Source of the DNA: Sediminibacterium sp.
Lineage (GTDB): Bacteria; Bacteroidota; Bacteroidia; Chitinophagales; Chitinophagaceae
Direction of reading: 5' to 3'
Assembly: GCA_016786865.1 (NCBI GenBank)
Contig: JAEUVE010000018.1
Span: 188,947 to 252,946, forward strand
DNA: 64,000 bases
Shown: piece by piece, positions 49,965-59,105 of the stretch
How the letters are laid out: the number at the start of each line of letters is the position of its first letter
How positions within the stretch are numbered: the first letter of the stretch is position 1
The notes under the pieces: model-generated
Database searches by the model: none
Told to the model about the DNA's origin: nothing
Seen by the model: only the letters and a program-made list of their open reading frames with translations
Position numbers and translations under genes: made by a program

Positions 49965-51896
49965 TCAGCGTAAAATAACAGTTCCTAACCGATTGGTGAT
50001 GTCTCTTTCGAACTCTTTCAACTGCTTGTGTAATTCGATCAGTTTCAGTTGCTCTTCGAATGGGGCATGTTCCATATCGCGCTGATTTTGTTCAAACATT
50101 TTTTTGATCTTTCTCAGTTTGAAATAATTCATACTGGTAATGGCGTCTTCCACTGAAGTGTCTTTTTCGAGTATCTTCATTCCTTCCATTACATCGTCCC
50201 ATCGCTGACTCAGCTCATAAGGTGTCATGGATAAATTCACAATTACATCGCGAATGCTTTCGTCTTCATGATACAGCATTGTTTTGGCTGAGGGCTCCAT
50301 TCCCTTGTTGTACCAGTCTTTATAGTATTCCAGTATTTTACTGCAGAGCGGATTGTCGAACTGGAAATGTTCCATTTCCTGAAATATATACGCCGCAATA
50401 GTATTCGTTTCGTTGAAAGGTTTAAGCCCGTGATCCAGTAAAACACGCAGTACATTTTTTTCGAACAAATCGTCCTGTTGCAGGAGAGTGGCGGTATCGT
50501 CGTATTCCGGAGTTGCGGGTTGTGCTGAATCCTCTTGTATAAAAGCAGCTTCGTTGAAAGGAAGTTTCTTTTCCTCCTTTGCTATTTTATCCCGCTTATA
50601 TTTATTCACCAGGTTGGTGAATCCGCTCTCATCTATTCTGAGCAATGCAGCACATTGCTTAATATAATCCTGCTGTTTGGTAAAATCTTCGGCCTTGCTG
50701 ATTCTGCTGAGCGATTCTGCAATCTGGTTTACAATGCTGCTCTTTTTACTTACATCATTGCCGGCTTCTTTCAGCAAAACTTCCAGCTGAAAAATAATGA
50801 AGTCTTTTTTATTAGCCGATATAAACTCGTTAAACGCTTTTGCGCCAACCTTATTTACATAACTGTCTGGGTCTTCGTTGTCCGGAATTAAAACCAGCCG
50901 AACATTCAGGCTTTCCTCCAGCGCAAGATCCAACCCGCGCAATGCGGCTTTGATACCAGCACTGTCTCCATCGTAAATAATGGTCAGGTTATCGGTATAT
51001 TTCTTGATCAACCTTAACTGGTCTACTGTTAAGGAAGTGCCTCCGCTGGCTACTACATTTTCGATTCCCGCCTGATGCAGGCTCACCACATCGGTGTAGC
51101 CTTCTACCAGTAAACACTCGTTAGCACGGTCAATCGCCGTTCTGGCAAAATAGGAGCCATAGAGGATCTTGCTTTTTACATAAATTTCGTTTTCGGGGGT
51201 ATTGATGTACTTCGGCCCACGGTCGCTTTTGCCAATTACCCTTGCACCAAAACCAATGATCTTTCCACTGTTGTTGTGGATGGGAAATATGATCCTGTTC
51301 CGGTAATTGTCGGCAAGTTCATTGTTCCGGTTAGATACAAGCCCGGTTTTAGGCAGGAGTTCGGGATTGAACTGGTTGGCCAGAAGCGCTTTTGTAAGGG
51401 AGTCCCTGGCCTCGGGATTGTAGCCAATCTGGAATTTCTGAATGACTTCGTCGCGGAAGCCCCGTTCTTTTAAATAGGAATGTGCAATCTGCATGCCCTC
51501 TTCCGTATGAAAAAGCTGGTCGGTAAAGAATTTTTGCGCAAAATGATTGATGGCATAAAGACTGTCGGCCACCTGGAGCTGTTGCACCTGCTCCGCTGTT
51601 TTCTGGGTTTCTTCTACTGGAATATTGTACCGTTCGGCCAGCCATTTCAGGGCTTCCACGTAACTGTATTTCTCATGTTCCATCAGGAACGTGATGGTAT
51701 TACCGCTTTTGCCGCACCCAAAGCATTTGTAGATTTCCTTGGCAGGGGAAACCGTAAATGACGGGGTTTTTTCTCCATGGAAAGGACAGAGGCCCAGGTA
51801 ATTGGTGCCCCTTTTCTTCAGTTTTACAAATTCGCCCACCACATCGATGATGTCTATGCGGTTGGTGATCTGCTGTATGGTATTTGGAGAAATCAT
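49965..51896 (-). CDS. dnaG: DNA primase
   Basis: 643 residues. Domains in order: CHC2 zinc finger (Cys39, His42 in CPFHGEKTPSF, then KCFGCGKSG), the TOPRIM-containing catalytic core (about 110-430, with LLVEGYTDVVSLHQAG as the Glu motif and IIYDGDSAGIKAAL as the DxD motif), and a helicase-interaction C-terminal domain. Makes RNA primers at the fork. It stands alone here rather than in the rpsU-dnaG-rpoD cluster found in many bacteria. Confidence 0.97.
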   Translation of the reverse strand: MISPNTIQQITNRIDIIDVVGEFVKLKKRGTNYLGLCPFHGEKTPSFTVSPAKEIYKCFGCGKSGNTITFLMEHEKYSYVEALKWLAERYNIPVEETQKTAEQVQQLQVADSLYAINHFAQKFFTDQLFHTEEGMQIAHSYLKERGFRDEVIQKFQIGYNPEARDSLTKALLANQFNPELLPKTGLVSNRNNELADNYRNRIIFPIHNNSGKIIGFGARVIGKSDRGPKYINTPENEIYVKSKILYGSYFARTAIDRANECLLVEGYTDVVSLHQAGIENVVASGGTSLTVDQLRLIKKYTDNLTIIYDGDSAGIKAALRGLDLALEESLNVRLVLIPDNEDPDSYVNKVGAKAFNEFISANKKDFIIFQLEVLLKEAGNDVSKKSSIVNQIAESLSRISKAEDFTKQQDYIKQCAALLRIDESGFTNLVNKYKRDKIAKEEKKLPFNEAAFIQEDSAQPATPEYDDTATLLQQDDLFEKNVLRVLLDHGLKPFNETNTIAAYIFQEMEHFQFDNPLCSKILEYYKDWYNKGMEPSAKTMLYHEDESIRDVIVNLSMTPYELSQRWDDVMEGMKILEKDTSVEDAITSMNYFKLRKIKKMFEQNQRDMEHAPFEEQLKLIELHKQLKEFERDITNRLGTVILR

Positions 51897-51993
51897 GCGT
51901 TTGTGGGCTGCTAATTTACGTTACTCCCGGCTCTGAAGGGCCTTCTTTAAGAAATAATTTGTGCGGTTTTCTGCAAACTCTTTATTTTTAAGG

Positions 51994-52740
51994 ATGCTAA
52001 AAAAAGAAAGACAGGCGTATATAATCCAACAGATTAATATACATAACAAGGTATTATCTGCTGATTTGTGCATTCAACTGGATGTTTCTGAAGATACCAT
52101 CCGCAGGGATTTGCAGGAATTAGCGGAAGAGGGTAAGTTGATGAAAGTGCATGGTGGTGCACTGGCCAAATCTTTCCATTTTACCATCGAAACCAACCAG
52201 GTGTACAACCTGTCTGCCAAGCAGGTGATTGCACAAAAAGCCCTTCAGTTAATCAAAGATGGGATGTTGATTGCCATTTCCGGGGGAACAACCATGCGGG
52301 AACTGATCAAGCTGTTGCCACCGGAGTTAAACGCTACCTTTGTAACCTCCAATGTACCCATTGCACTGGAACTGCTGAATCACCCAAGTGTGGAAGTGAT
52401 TTTTCTGGGAAATAAACTGCTGAAAAGCGCACAGATGGCCGTAGGAGCGGAAGTAGTAAGCCGTTTTGGACAGATCAAAGCCGACCTGTGTTTACTGGGT
52501 ACCAACAGCATCGATACTGTTGATGGAATTACCGATCTTGAACTGGAAATTATTGAGGTTAAAAAAGCCATGGTAGATGCTTCTAAAAAAGTAGTATCCC
52601 TTGCCATTTCAGAAAAACTGAATACCGCCCAGCGGCTGGTTGTTTGCGGTTTGGATAAAGTAGATATACTTATTACCGAGCTGGATCCTACCGACGAATT
52701 GCTTGCCCCATATGCCAAAAAAGGCATTGCCGTACTCTGA
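51994..52740 (+). CDS. DeoR/GlpR family transcriptional regulator
   Basis: 248 residues from ATG 51994 (an in-frame GTG at 51961 is less likely). The N-terminal winged helix reads ERQAYIIQQINIHNKVLSAD, then LDVSEDTIRRDLQELAEEG, the DeoR signature, then KVHGGAL. The C-terminal DeoRC sensor domain (about 75-230) binds sugar phosphates in relatives: ISGGTTMRELIKLLP is the phosphate loop. It precedes the SusCD pair, and two blocks of TGC decamer repeats lie between them, making it the likely local regulator. The inducer is unknown. Confidence 0.92.
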   Translation: MLKKERQAYIIQQINIHNKVLSADLCIQLDVSEDTIRRDLQELAEEGKLMKVHGGALAKSFHFTIETNQVYNLSAKQVIAQKALQLIKDGMLIAISGGTTMRELIKLLPPELNATFVTSNVPIALELLNHPSVEVIFLGNKLLKSAQMAVGAEVVSRFGQIKADLCLLGTNSIDTVDGITDLELEIIEVKKAMVDASKKVVSLAISEKLNTAQRLVVCGLDKVDILITELDPTDELLAPYAKKGIAVL

Positions 52741-52771
52741 TTAATTCTTTCCTAAGTCAAGATATACTTTT

Positions 52772-52795
52772 GGGGCCATCAGTGCCCCTTTTTTG
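52772..52795 (+). terminator. Terminator after the DeoR gene
   Basis: GGGGC / GCCCC arms (52772-52776 with 52784-52788) and a run of six Ts. Confidence 0.75.
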
Positions 52796-52801
52796 TTTTA
52801 G

Positions 52802-52821
52802 TGCGGCTTTTTGCGGATTTC
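52802..52821 (+). repeat. Two tandem TGC decamers
   Basis: TGCGGCTTTT followed directly by TGCGGATTTC. They share TGCGGnTTTY with each other and the TGC phase with the block at 52941. Confidence 0.65.
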
Positions 52822-52940
52822 TTTTTCCCACAGTTTAGCGAAAAATGTGGAAAACGCCTGTAAAATAAATTCGTAAATATGAATTACTATTTTTAACATT
52901 GCTTTTAGATTTTTTTAAGACCAAAAAAATTTCGATTTTT

Positions 52941-52990
52941 TGCCGTTTTCTGCGAATTTGTGCCAGACGATGCAATGTTTTGCAAGTTTC
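52941..52990 (+). repeat. Five tandem TGC decamers, probable regulator-binding array
   Basis: TGCCGTTTTC, TGCGAATTTG, TGCCAGACGA, TGCAATGTTT and TGCAAGTTTC follow each other without gaps, each exactly ten bases, so TGC recurs once per helical turn. Units 1, 2 and 5 match TGCnnnTTTN; unit 3 keeps only TGC. DeoR-family proteins often bind short direct repeats in phase, so this is a plausible operator for the regulator at 51994. Confidence 0.6.
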
Positions 52991-53062
52991 TATGGTCTTA
53001 TATAGTCTAACGTTTCCGCTGAGGAATGCTTGTAAAAAAAAGTATTAAACAAAACTAGAATT

Positions 53063-56000
53063 ATGAGAAATCATCTCAGGCTCATGTTGGTAAGTTACTT
53101 ACTAATTACGCTACTCATTTCACCTGTGCTACATGCACAGGACAAACCGATTTCCGGAGTTGTTACCGGTAGCGACGGACCATTACAAAGTGTAACGGTC
53201 TTAGTGAAAGGAACATCACGGGCTTCGCAGACCGATGCTGCGGGCAAATTTACCATTGCTGCCAAGAAAGGCGAAACTTTAAGATTCAGCTATGTTGGCT
53301 ATCAGGACAAAGATGTACTGATCACTGAAGCAATCAGCATTTCAGTAACCCTTACCCCTACAGACAATGCCGCACTACAGGATGTGGTGGTGGTGGGTTA
53401 CGGTACTCAAAGAAAAGGTAACCTTACCGGTTCAGTGTCTACTGTTGATGTTAAAAAATCTTTACAGGGTAGACCCATTGCCGACGTCGGTAGAGGCTTG
53501 CAAGGTGCTGCATCCGGTCTTAGTGTGACCATACCCAGTGGAGAAATTGGTTCTGACCCGCTGATCAAGATCAGGGGACAAATCGGATCTATCAATGGTG
53601 GAAGCGCTCCACTCATTTTATTAGACAACGTAGAAATTCCTAGTATTCAGGTAGTTAACCCTAATGATATTGCTTCAATCACTGTATTGAAAGATGCAGC
53701 ATCTGCCTCAATTTACGGTTCTAAAGCTTCATTTGGTGTTATCCTTATTACAACCAAGAAGGGTGCTTCAGGAGGCAGACCTCAGATTTCCTATTCCGGT
53801 AATGCTTCCTGGCAAAATGTTTGGAAAGACCTGCAAATGGCAGACGTAGATGGTTTGCGTTATACCGTAGATGCAGCCGAAAGAATTGGAACAACCACAC
53901 CAGTAGGAGCATTTTATTATGTAGACAGAGCTAGCTATAACAAGGCTGTACAATGGAAACAGCAATATGGTGGCAGTATTGGTGTTAACGATCCTACTGT
54001 GTTTGGAAGAGACTGGTATGTTCAGGGTGCAAGTAATCAAAAGATGGGCGTTAGAACCTACAATCCATATGATTACCTCATTAAAGAATGGGCTCCTACA
54101 CAGCAGCACAATCTTTCTGTTGGTTATACAGAGGGAAAAACATCCTATAATGTTGGGCTTGGATTATTGGATCAGAGTGGTCTGTTGAAGCCATCTCCCA
54201 AAGACAAGTTTACTCGTTACAATCTTTCTTTTAAAATTTCCAGCGAGCTCAGTAAAGCAGTTACTCTGCGTGCAGGCGGTATGCATTCCAGAAGGAATAA
54301 GCAGTACGCATACGCCACGAGCTCTACAACAGCAGATCCCTGGTTGTATCTCTACAGATGGAGCTCTCTGTACCCACTGGGAAGCGACCAGAATGGAGAC
54401 CTTATTCGTAGTCCATACAGCGAACTTGCTTCTTCAAACACTGCCAATATCTTAACAAATTACTCCAACTTCAACCTGGGTACTACCATTAATCTAATGA
54501 GTAATTGGAAGTTCGATTTTGATTATACATATACAATTAACGATGAAACCTGGTTGAGACCTGGAACAAGGTTTACTGCCAGAGATTCATGGACAGCACC
54601 TGTTCAGCGTTTTAGTTCTGCCGGTGCCCCAATTTATGTAGATGCTTCAGGTAATGAAGTAAGTAGTACAGCTCCAGGTGCCATGCTGGCATTTGATCTC
54701 CTGAAACAGACTTATACAGCATTGGGATCTAACCCTGATCATTTTGCTCGTACAGCCACAAATTTTTATAGCCATACTATCAATGCGTTCACTACATACA
54801 GCATGAATTTGAAGCAAGATCACGCTTTTAAATTCATTCTTGGTGTAAATAGTGTAGCTTCTACTTCTGAGTTCCACTCTGCACAAATTACCAACCTCTC
54901 CGATATCAGTAACCCACAGTTCAATTTCGGAACCGGTACGCAAACTGTTTCCGGAGGAAAATCATGGGAGAGCAGATTGGGGTATTTTGGTCGTATCAAC
55001 TATGCTTACCAAAATAAATATTTGCTGGAGGGTAATCTCCGCTACGATGGCTCCTCTAAATTCCCGCAACAACTTTGGTGGAGATGGTTTCCATCCATGT
55101 CTGCGGGTTGGGTGGCTTCTGAAGAGAAATTCATGGAGTTCATAAAACCTGTAGTAAATACCATGAAACTGAGGGCATCATGGGGATCCATCGGAGATCA
55201 GAGCGTATCAAGTGGTCTGTATATCTCTACCATGCCTGGAGGTCAGTCTACCTGGATTGGAGCATCAAATGCTAGAGTGAATTATGTTGGAACTCCAAGT
55301 GTAGTGTCTTCCAATATTCGTTGGCAAGACATTGTCACAAAGAACATTGGATTGGATTTGACTGTTCTGAGAAATAAACTTACACTTTCTTTCGACCTGT
55401 TTCAGCGTAATACCAACAACATGATTGTACCTCAGGAAGGTATTCCTTTAACATTAGGAGATGCTGCTCCGTTGGGTAACTATGGTTCTTTACAAACAAG
55501 AGGTTGGGAGTTTACTGCAGACTTCAACCATACGTTCAAAAATGGGTTAAGAATTTATGCAAGAGCCAATGTGTCTGATGCGAGAAGTATCCTCACTTCT
55601 TATGGATCCGGCACGCAGGTAACTGGTTATTATAATGGTAAAGACATTGGTGAAATTTGGGGATACCGTACAGATCGTCTTTATCAGTTAAGTGATTTTG
55701 AACTGAATTCAAGTGGTTCTCCATATTTAATTACCCTTACAGCAGCCGAAAGTGCTTTGGCATCAGGTAAAATGGCTTACAAGCTGGTTAGTGTGGGTGG
55801 GGCTAAGCCAATATACCAGCCCTTCCTTCAGAACTCATCTAATTTCAGATTCGGACCTGGTGATGTTAAATTCCGCGACTTGAACGGAGATGGTGAGATC
55901 AGTAATGGTAAGGGTACACTGGCCGATCATGGCGATTTGGAAGTAATAGGAAACTCAACTCCACGTTATGAATATGGTATCCGTATTGGTGGTGACTACA

Positions 56001-56494
56001 AAGGATTTGATCTGGGTATTTTCTTACAGGGTGTAGGAAGCCGCCAGGTATGGGGTAGCGGATTCCTGGCTATACCAGGCTTCAACTCTGCAGATGGCGC
56101 TATGCCACAGGCAATAGCAGGTGATTACTGGAGACCCGATAATACTGGTGCTTTCTATCCTGCTGCTTATAACAACGGAGGTAGTGCTACTACCAATAAT
56201 ATGCAGGTTCAAGACCGTTATCTCTTAAATATGGCTTACTTAAGATTGAAGAACCTGACTTTGGGTTATACATTGCCACAATCTGTTGTAAAAAAAATGA
56301 GCCTGACTTCTGTTAGAGGATACGTTTCATTGGAGAACTTTATTACCTGGGATCATTTACGTGGATTACCAATAGATCCAGAATACATTGATGGTTTCTC
56401 TATGTGGAATTCCACCAACTATAATTCTGGTCGTACAGGAACAGGTGTTCCGGCTTTCAAGAGCGTATCTGTTGGTTTACAAGTTAATTTTTAA
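53063..56494 (+). CDS. SusC/RagA family TonB-linked outer-membrane protein
   Basis: 1143 residues. Signal peptide ends near VLHAQ. A carboxypeptidase-regulatory-like domain (about 28-110: ISGVVTGSDGPLQSVTVLVKG), a TonB-dependent plug beginning QDVVVVGYGTQRKGNLTG (about 113-130), the SusC motif VLKDAASASIYGSKASFGVI (about 212) and a barrel of about 900 residues ending GLQVNF, with Phe last. SusC transports glycans or peptides with its SusD lid. The SusD partner follows after 11 bases. No glycoside hydrolase, peptidase or sulfatase is adjacent, so substrate cannot be guessed. Confidence 0.97.
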   Translation: MRNHLRLMLVSYLLITLLISPVLHAQDKPISGVVTGSDGPLQSVTVLVKGTSRASQTDAAGKFTIAAKKGETLRFSYVGYQDKDVLITEAISISVTLTPTDNAALQDVVVVGYGTQRKGNLTGSVSTVDVKKSLQGRPIADVGRGLQGAASGLSVTIPSGEIGSDPLIKIRGQIGSINGGSAPLILLDNVEIPSIQVVNPNDIASITVLKDAASASIYGSKASFGVILITTKKGASGGRPQISYSGNASWQNVWKDLQMADVDGLRYTVDAAERIGTTTPVGAFYYVDRASYNKAVQWKQQYGGSIGVNDPTVFGRDWYVQGASNQKMGVRTYNPYDYLIKEWAPTQQHNLSVGYTEGKTSYNVGLGLLDQSGLLKPSPKDKFTRYNLSFKISSELSKAVTLRAGGMHSRRNKQYAYATSSTTADPWLYLYRWSSLYPLGSDQNGDLIRSPYSELASSNTANILTNYSNFNLGTTINLMSNWKFDFDYTYTINDETWLRPGTRFTARDSWTAPVQRFSSAGAPIYVDASGNEVSSTAPGAMLAFDLLKQTYTALGSNPDHFARTATNFYSHTINAFTTYSMNLKQDHAFKFILGVNSVASTSEFHSAQITNLSDISNPQFNFGTGTQTVSGGKSWESRLGYFGRINYAYQNKYLLEGNLRYDGSSKFPQQLWWRWFPSMSAGWVASEEKFMEFIKPVVNTMKLRASWGSIGDQSVSSGLYISTMPGGQSTWIGASNARVNYVGTPSVVSSNIRWQDIVTKNIGLDLTVLRNKLTLSFDLFQRNTNNMIVPQEGIPLTLGDAAPLGNYGSLQTRGWEFTADFNHTFKNGLRIYARANVSDARSILTSYGSGTQVTGYYNGKDIGEIWGYRTDRLYQLSDFELNSSGSPYLITLTAAESALASGKMAYKLVSVGGAKPIYQPFLQNSSNFRFGPGDVKFRDLNGDGEISNGKGTLADHGDLEVIGNSTPRYEYGIRIGGDYKGFDLGIFLQGVGSRQVWGSGFLAIPGFNSADGAMPQAIAGDYWRPDNTGAFYPAAYNNGGSATTNNMQVQDRYLLNMAYLRLKNLTLGYTLPQSVVKKMSLTSVRGYVSLENFITWDHLRGLPIDPEYIDGFSMWNSTNYNSGRTGTGVPAFKSVSVGLQVNF

Positions 56495-56505
56495 AAATCA
56501 TAACG

Positions 56506-58335
56506 ATGAAATATTTAAAACTCTATAGTATATTGGCTTGCACCATTCTACTGTCTTGCAATAAAGCAGTTTTGGACAGGCCCCCACTTACCAGTTATGT
56601 AGATGACCAGTACTGGAGAAATGAAGACGATGTTCGCATGTATGCGAATGCATTTTATCCAAATTATTTTGTAGGATACAATACTGGATTCACTACAGAT
56701 TACACTCCGGTTAGAGGATATACCTTTAATGATGACCTGACAGGTAAAAACGTTCAGGCGAACTTTGAAGCAAGTATTCCTTCCAGCAGAGGATCCAGTT
56801 CTGAATCTGCGGCATGGATGTCTACTTATGCTGGCCCTACCTGGAATTTTGCCTGGGTTCGTAAGGCGAATGTAATGATCAACCGACTCGATAATGTGGT
56901 AAAACCCAAAATATCTGATGCTGCATACAAGCATTGGGTAGCTGTTGCCAAATTTTTTAGAGGATTTGAATACAGTCGTTTGGTAAGTGTATTTGGTGAT
57001 GTGCCATATTATGATAAAGTATTGGAAAACACTGACCTGGACTCTCTTTATAAAGATAGAGATAACAGAGGTGTGGTAATGGATAAGGTATATGATGACT
57101 TCAAATATGTACTTGCCAACATGCGTGAATCCGATGGTAACCAATTCCTGAACAAATACATTGCTGCTGGATTCATTTCCCGTTTCATGCTGTTCGAAGG
57201 AACTTATCAGCATTATCATGGACTCGATGCTGCCAGAGCCAAGAAATACCTTGAACTGGCTGTAGAAGCCGGAGATCTGGTAATCAATAGTAATAACTGG
57301 AATTTTAGCCGCGATTTTAAATCTTTGTTTTCATCAGAAAGCTTAGCAGGTCATCCGGAAGTGATGCTTTATAGAGCTTATGATGCTGCTTTGACCATTA
57401 CCCATTCAATCGGCTCTTACCAAAATGGAACAGAAGTAGTTGGTGCTGATGCTAACTTGGTATTGATTAAATCCTTTTTGGCCAATGATGGCCAGACTTG
57501 GCAAAACTCTACTGTAGCTGATGCAAACAGCTTTAGTATTGCCGATCTTGTGAAAACAAGAGACCCTCGTTTTGAAGCTTCCTTCATCGATAAAGTAAAT
57601 GCAGCATCTGCAACATTGCTTTATGGATATAAATTCGCATCCAGAGAAGCGATTACCTACATAGGTAAAGCATATCCATCTGCGTGGGGAAGTAATACCA
57701 ACACCAGTGATGCTCCGGTATTGCGTTTGGCAGAAGTGGTACTGAACTGGATTGAAGCAAAAGCTGTTCTGGCACAATATCACGGCGGGCCTGCAGTAAC
57801 ACAGGGAGATTTAAATAAATCAATCAATGCCATCCGAAACAGACCACTGGATGCTACTGCGATTGCTAAGGGTGTGAAAAAAACTGCACCAATGCAGCTT
57901 GCGGCATTGCCTGTTGATCCTCAGCGTGATGCAGATGTACCTGCTTTAATTTGGGAAATCCGTCGTGAAAGAAGAATGGAGTTTGTTTTTGAACATACCC
58001 GTTTACTGGACCTGAAGCGTTGGAAAAAGTTGAGCTACATGGACTTTAGTACCAATGCAGATTATTCGCTCGGACCATGGGTAAATATTCCAGCTGAAAT
58101 TCCAACTTATTTAACTACTGCCAACATCAATCGTGTAAGAGTTAAAAAACTGGATGGCACCATCGTAACTTACAATGGAACAAACGCCGCACAAATGGTA
58201 GGTTTCTGGGTAGTTGAAAACTTCCAGAACAGAGCCGCTTTCAGCGACCGCGTTTATCTTTCTCCGGTTGGTCAATCTCAGATTATTCAATACGAAGAGA
58301 AAGGATATAAGTTAACTCAAACAAAGCTTTGGTAA
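56506..58335 (+). CDS. SusD/RagB family outer-membrane lipoprotein
   Basis: 609 residues. Lipobox TILLSC (Cys18). Helical SusD fold with the N-terminal motif LDRPPLTSYVDDQYWRNEDD, TPR-like helices (WVAVAKFFRGFEYSRLVSVF, then YAKLL-type segments), and C-terminal IWEIRRERRMEFVFEHTRLLDLKRWK, the family hallmark RRERxxE. It forms the surface lid over the SusC barrel. It is co-transcribed with susC (11-base gap), and a strong terminator ends the unit directly after it, so this is a two-gene locus. Its lipidation would require the Lgt encoded at 24227. Confidence 0.96.
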   Translation: MKYLKLYSILACTILLSCNKAVLDRPPLTSYVDDQYWRNEDDVRMYANAFYPNYFVGYNTGFTTDYTPVRGYTFNDDLTGKNVQANFEASIPSSRGSSSESAAWMSTYAGPTWNFAWVRKANVMINRLDNVVKPKISDAAYKHWVAVAKFFRGFEYSRLVSVFGDVPYYDKVLENTDLDSLYKDRDNRGVVMDKVYDDFKYVLANMRESDGNQFLNKYIAAGFISRFMLFEGTYQHYHGLDAARAKKYLELAVEAGDLVINSNNWNFSRDFKSLFSSESLAGHPEVMLYRAYDAALTITHSIGSYQNGTEVVGADANLVLIKSFLANDGQTWQNSTVADANSFSIADLVKTRDPRFEASFIDKVNAASATLLYGYKFASREAITYIGKAYPSAWGSNTNTSDAPVLRLAEVVLNWIEAKAVLAQYHGGPAVTQGDLNKSINAIRNRPLDATAIAKGVKKTAPMQLAALPVDPQRDADVPALIWEIRRERRMEFVFEHTRLLDLKRWKKLSYMDFSTNADYSLGPWVNIPAEIPTYLTTANINRVRVKKLDGTIVTYNGTNAAQMVGFWVVENFQNRAAFSDRVYLSPVGQSQIIQYEEKGYKLTQTKLW

Positions 58336-58377
58336 TTCCTTTTATTAGTATTAACTAGTTTATTGGATCTATTTATT

Positions 58378-58410
58378 AAAAAACCTGATTGTTTAACAAT
58401 CAGGTTTTTT
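58378..58410. terminator. Bidirectional terminator between susD and the DnaJ-TM gene
   Basis: Near-perfect inverted repeat AAAAAACCTGATTG / CAATCAGGTTTTTT with loop TTTAA. It ends in T runs on both strands and so serves both convergent units. Confidence 0.9.
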
Positions 58411-58449
58411 AAGTTTTGTCCTTATTAAGCTATCATATTAAAGTGATCA

Positions 58450-59091
58450 TCAGGAAAACATAATTAAAATCGTAATTGCCACTCCAGTGCCAATCGCAAT
58501 CCAGATTTTGTATTTATCCCATAAATGCGAATTTCTCTTGCGGTAGAGGTATTGAACTAACAGGTGTTCAAGGGCGGGATAACCTTTACAGAGGGGCTGC
58601 CAGTGGCCGGCAAGGATGCTGTTTTGCCGGTAGGTAAGAAAATAGGCCAGCTGGAACAGCGTGGATAAGAATGCCGCCCTTTCAGCCTCATTGCTGTTTT
58701 GCTGAAGCAATTGCCTGTTCTCTGACGAAAGTAATTCCAAACAGGAGGCCATGAGCCAGTCTCTGTTGATGAAGAACTCGTTTTCGCGCATTACCTGCTG
58801 ATACAGCCGGTTGGCTGCGGCTGTCAGTTCTGCAGGCGTATGGTATATTTCGGGGATGTTTTGTACCGGATTCCCCAGATATACCAGCCGGTCGTAAGCC
58901 GACCTGCGAACCGGATTGCTTAATACTTCATAAGCTTCTTTAATCAACTGAAAATGAAGCGTACTTTGCTCGTTCCCGGGATTTTTATCGGGGTGATGGC
59001 GGAGCGCCAGTTTACGGTAAGCCTGCCGGATTTCCTGGCTACTTGCGGTGGGAGCTACAGACAATACTGCATACCAGTTTTGTAAATGCAT
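58450..59091 (-). CDS. DnaJ-domain protein with C-terminal membrane anchor
   Basis: 213 residues. The J-domain is at the N-terminus (about 4-72): NWYAVLSVAPTASSQEIRQA, then RHHPDKNPGNEQS with the essential HPD, then EAYEVLSNPVRRSAYDRL. No Gly/Phe region or zinc domain, so it is a type III J-protein. The middle is helical with Gln/Leu-rich stretches. A single hydrophobic helix IWIAIGTGVAITILIMF ends the protein, so it is tail-anchored. It should recruit DnaK to a membrane site. It follows the STAS gene by 14 bases. Confidence 0.88.
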   Translation of the reverse strand: MHLQNWYAVLSVAPTASSQEIRQAYRKLALRHHPDKNPGNEQSTLHFQLIKEAYEVLSNPVRRSAYDRLVYLGNPVQNIPEIYHTPAELTAAANRLYQQVMRENEFFINRDWLMASCLELLSSENRQLLQQNSNEAERAAFLSTLFQLAYFLTYRQNSILAGHWQPLCKGYPALEHLLVQYLYRKRNSHLWDKYKIWIAIGTGVAITILIMFS

Positions 59092-59105
59092 GCAGTAGCT
59101 TTTTT

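Larger units (their letters stand above)
52741..53062 (+). promoter_or_regulatory. 322-base regulatory region between the DeoR regulator and susC
   Basis: No CDS. In order: a terminator (52772-52795), a pair of tandem decamers starting TGC (52802-52821), an inverted pair TTTTTCCCACA / TGTGGAAAA (52822-52832 with 52846-52854), a T-rich stretch, five tandem decamers each starting TGC (52941-52990), then an AT-rich leader before the susC ATG at 53063. I could not place a confident -7 box; the susC promoter presumably lies after 52990. Confidence 0.6.

Noticed and set aside
52822..52854. Inverted TTTTTCCCACA / TGTGGAAAA pair resembling DnaA boxes, a possible replication origin near dnaG
   Set aside because: One half-site has two mismatches to TTATCCACA and the other has one. 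No further boxes or AT-rich unwinding element form a cluster, and dnaA, dnaN or gidA are not near. Better read as operator or chance.
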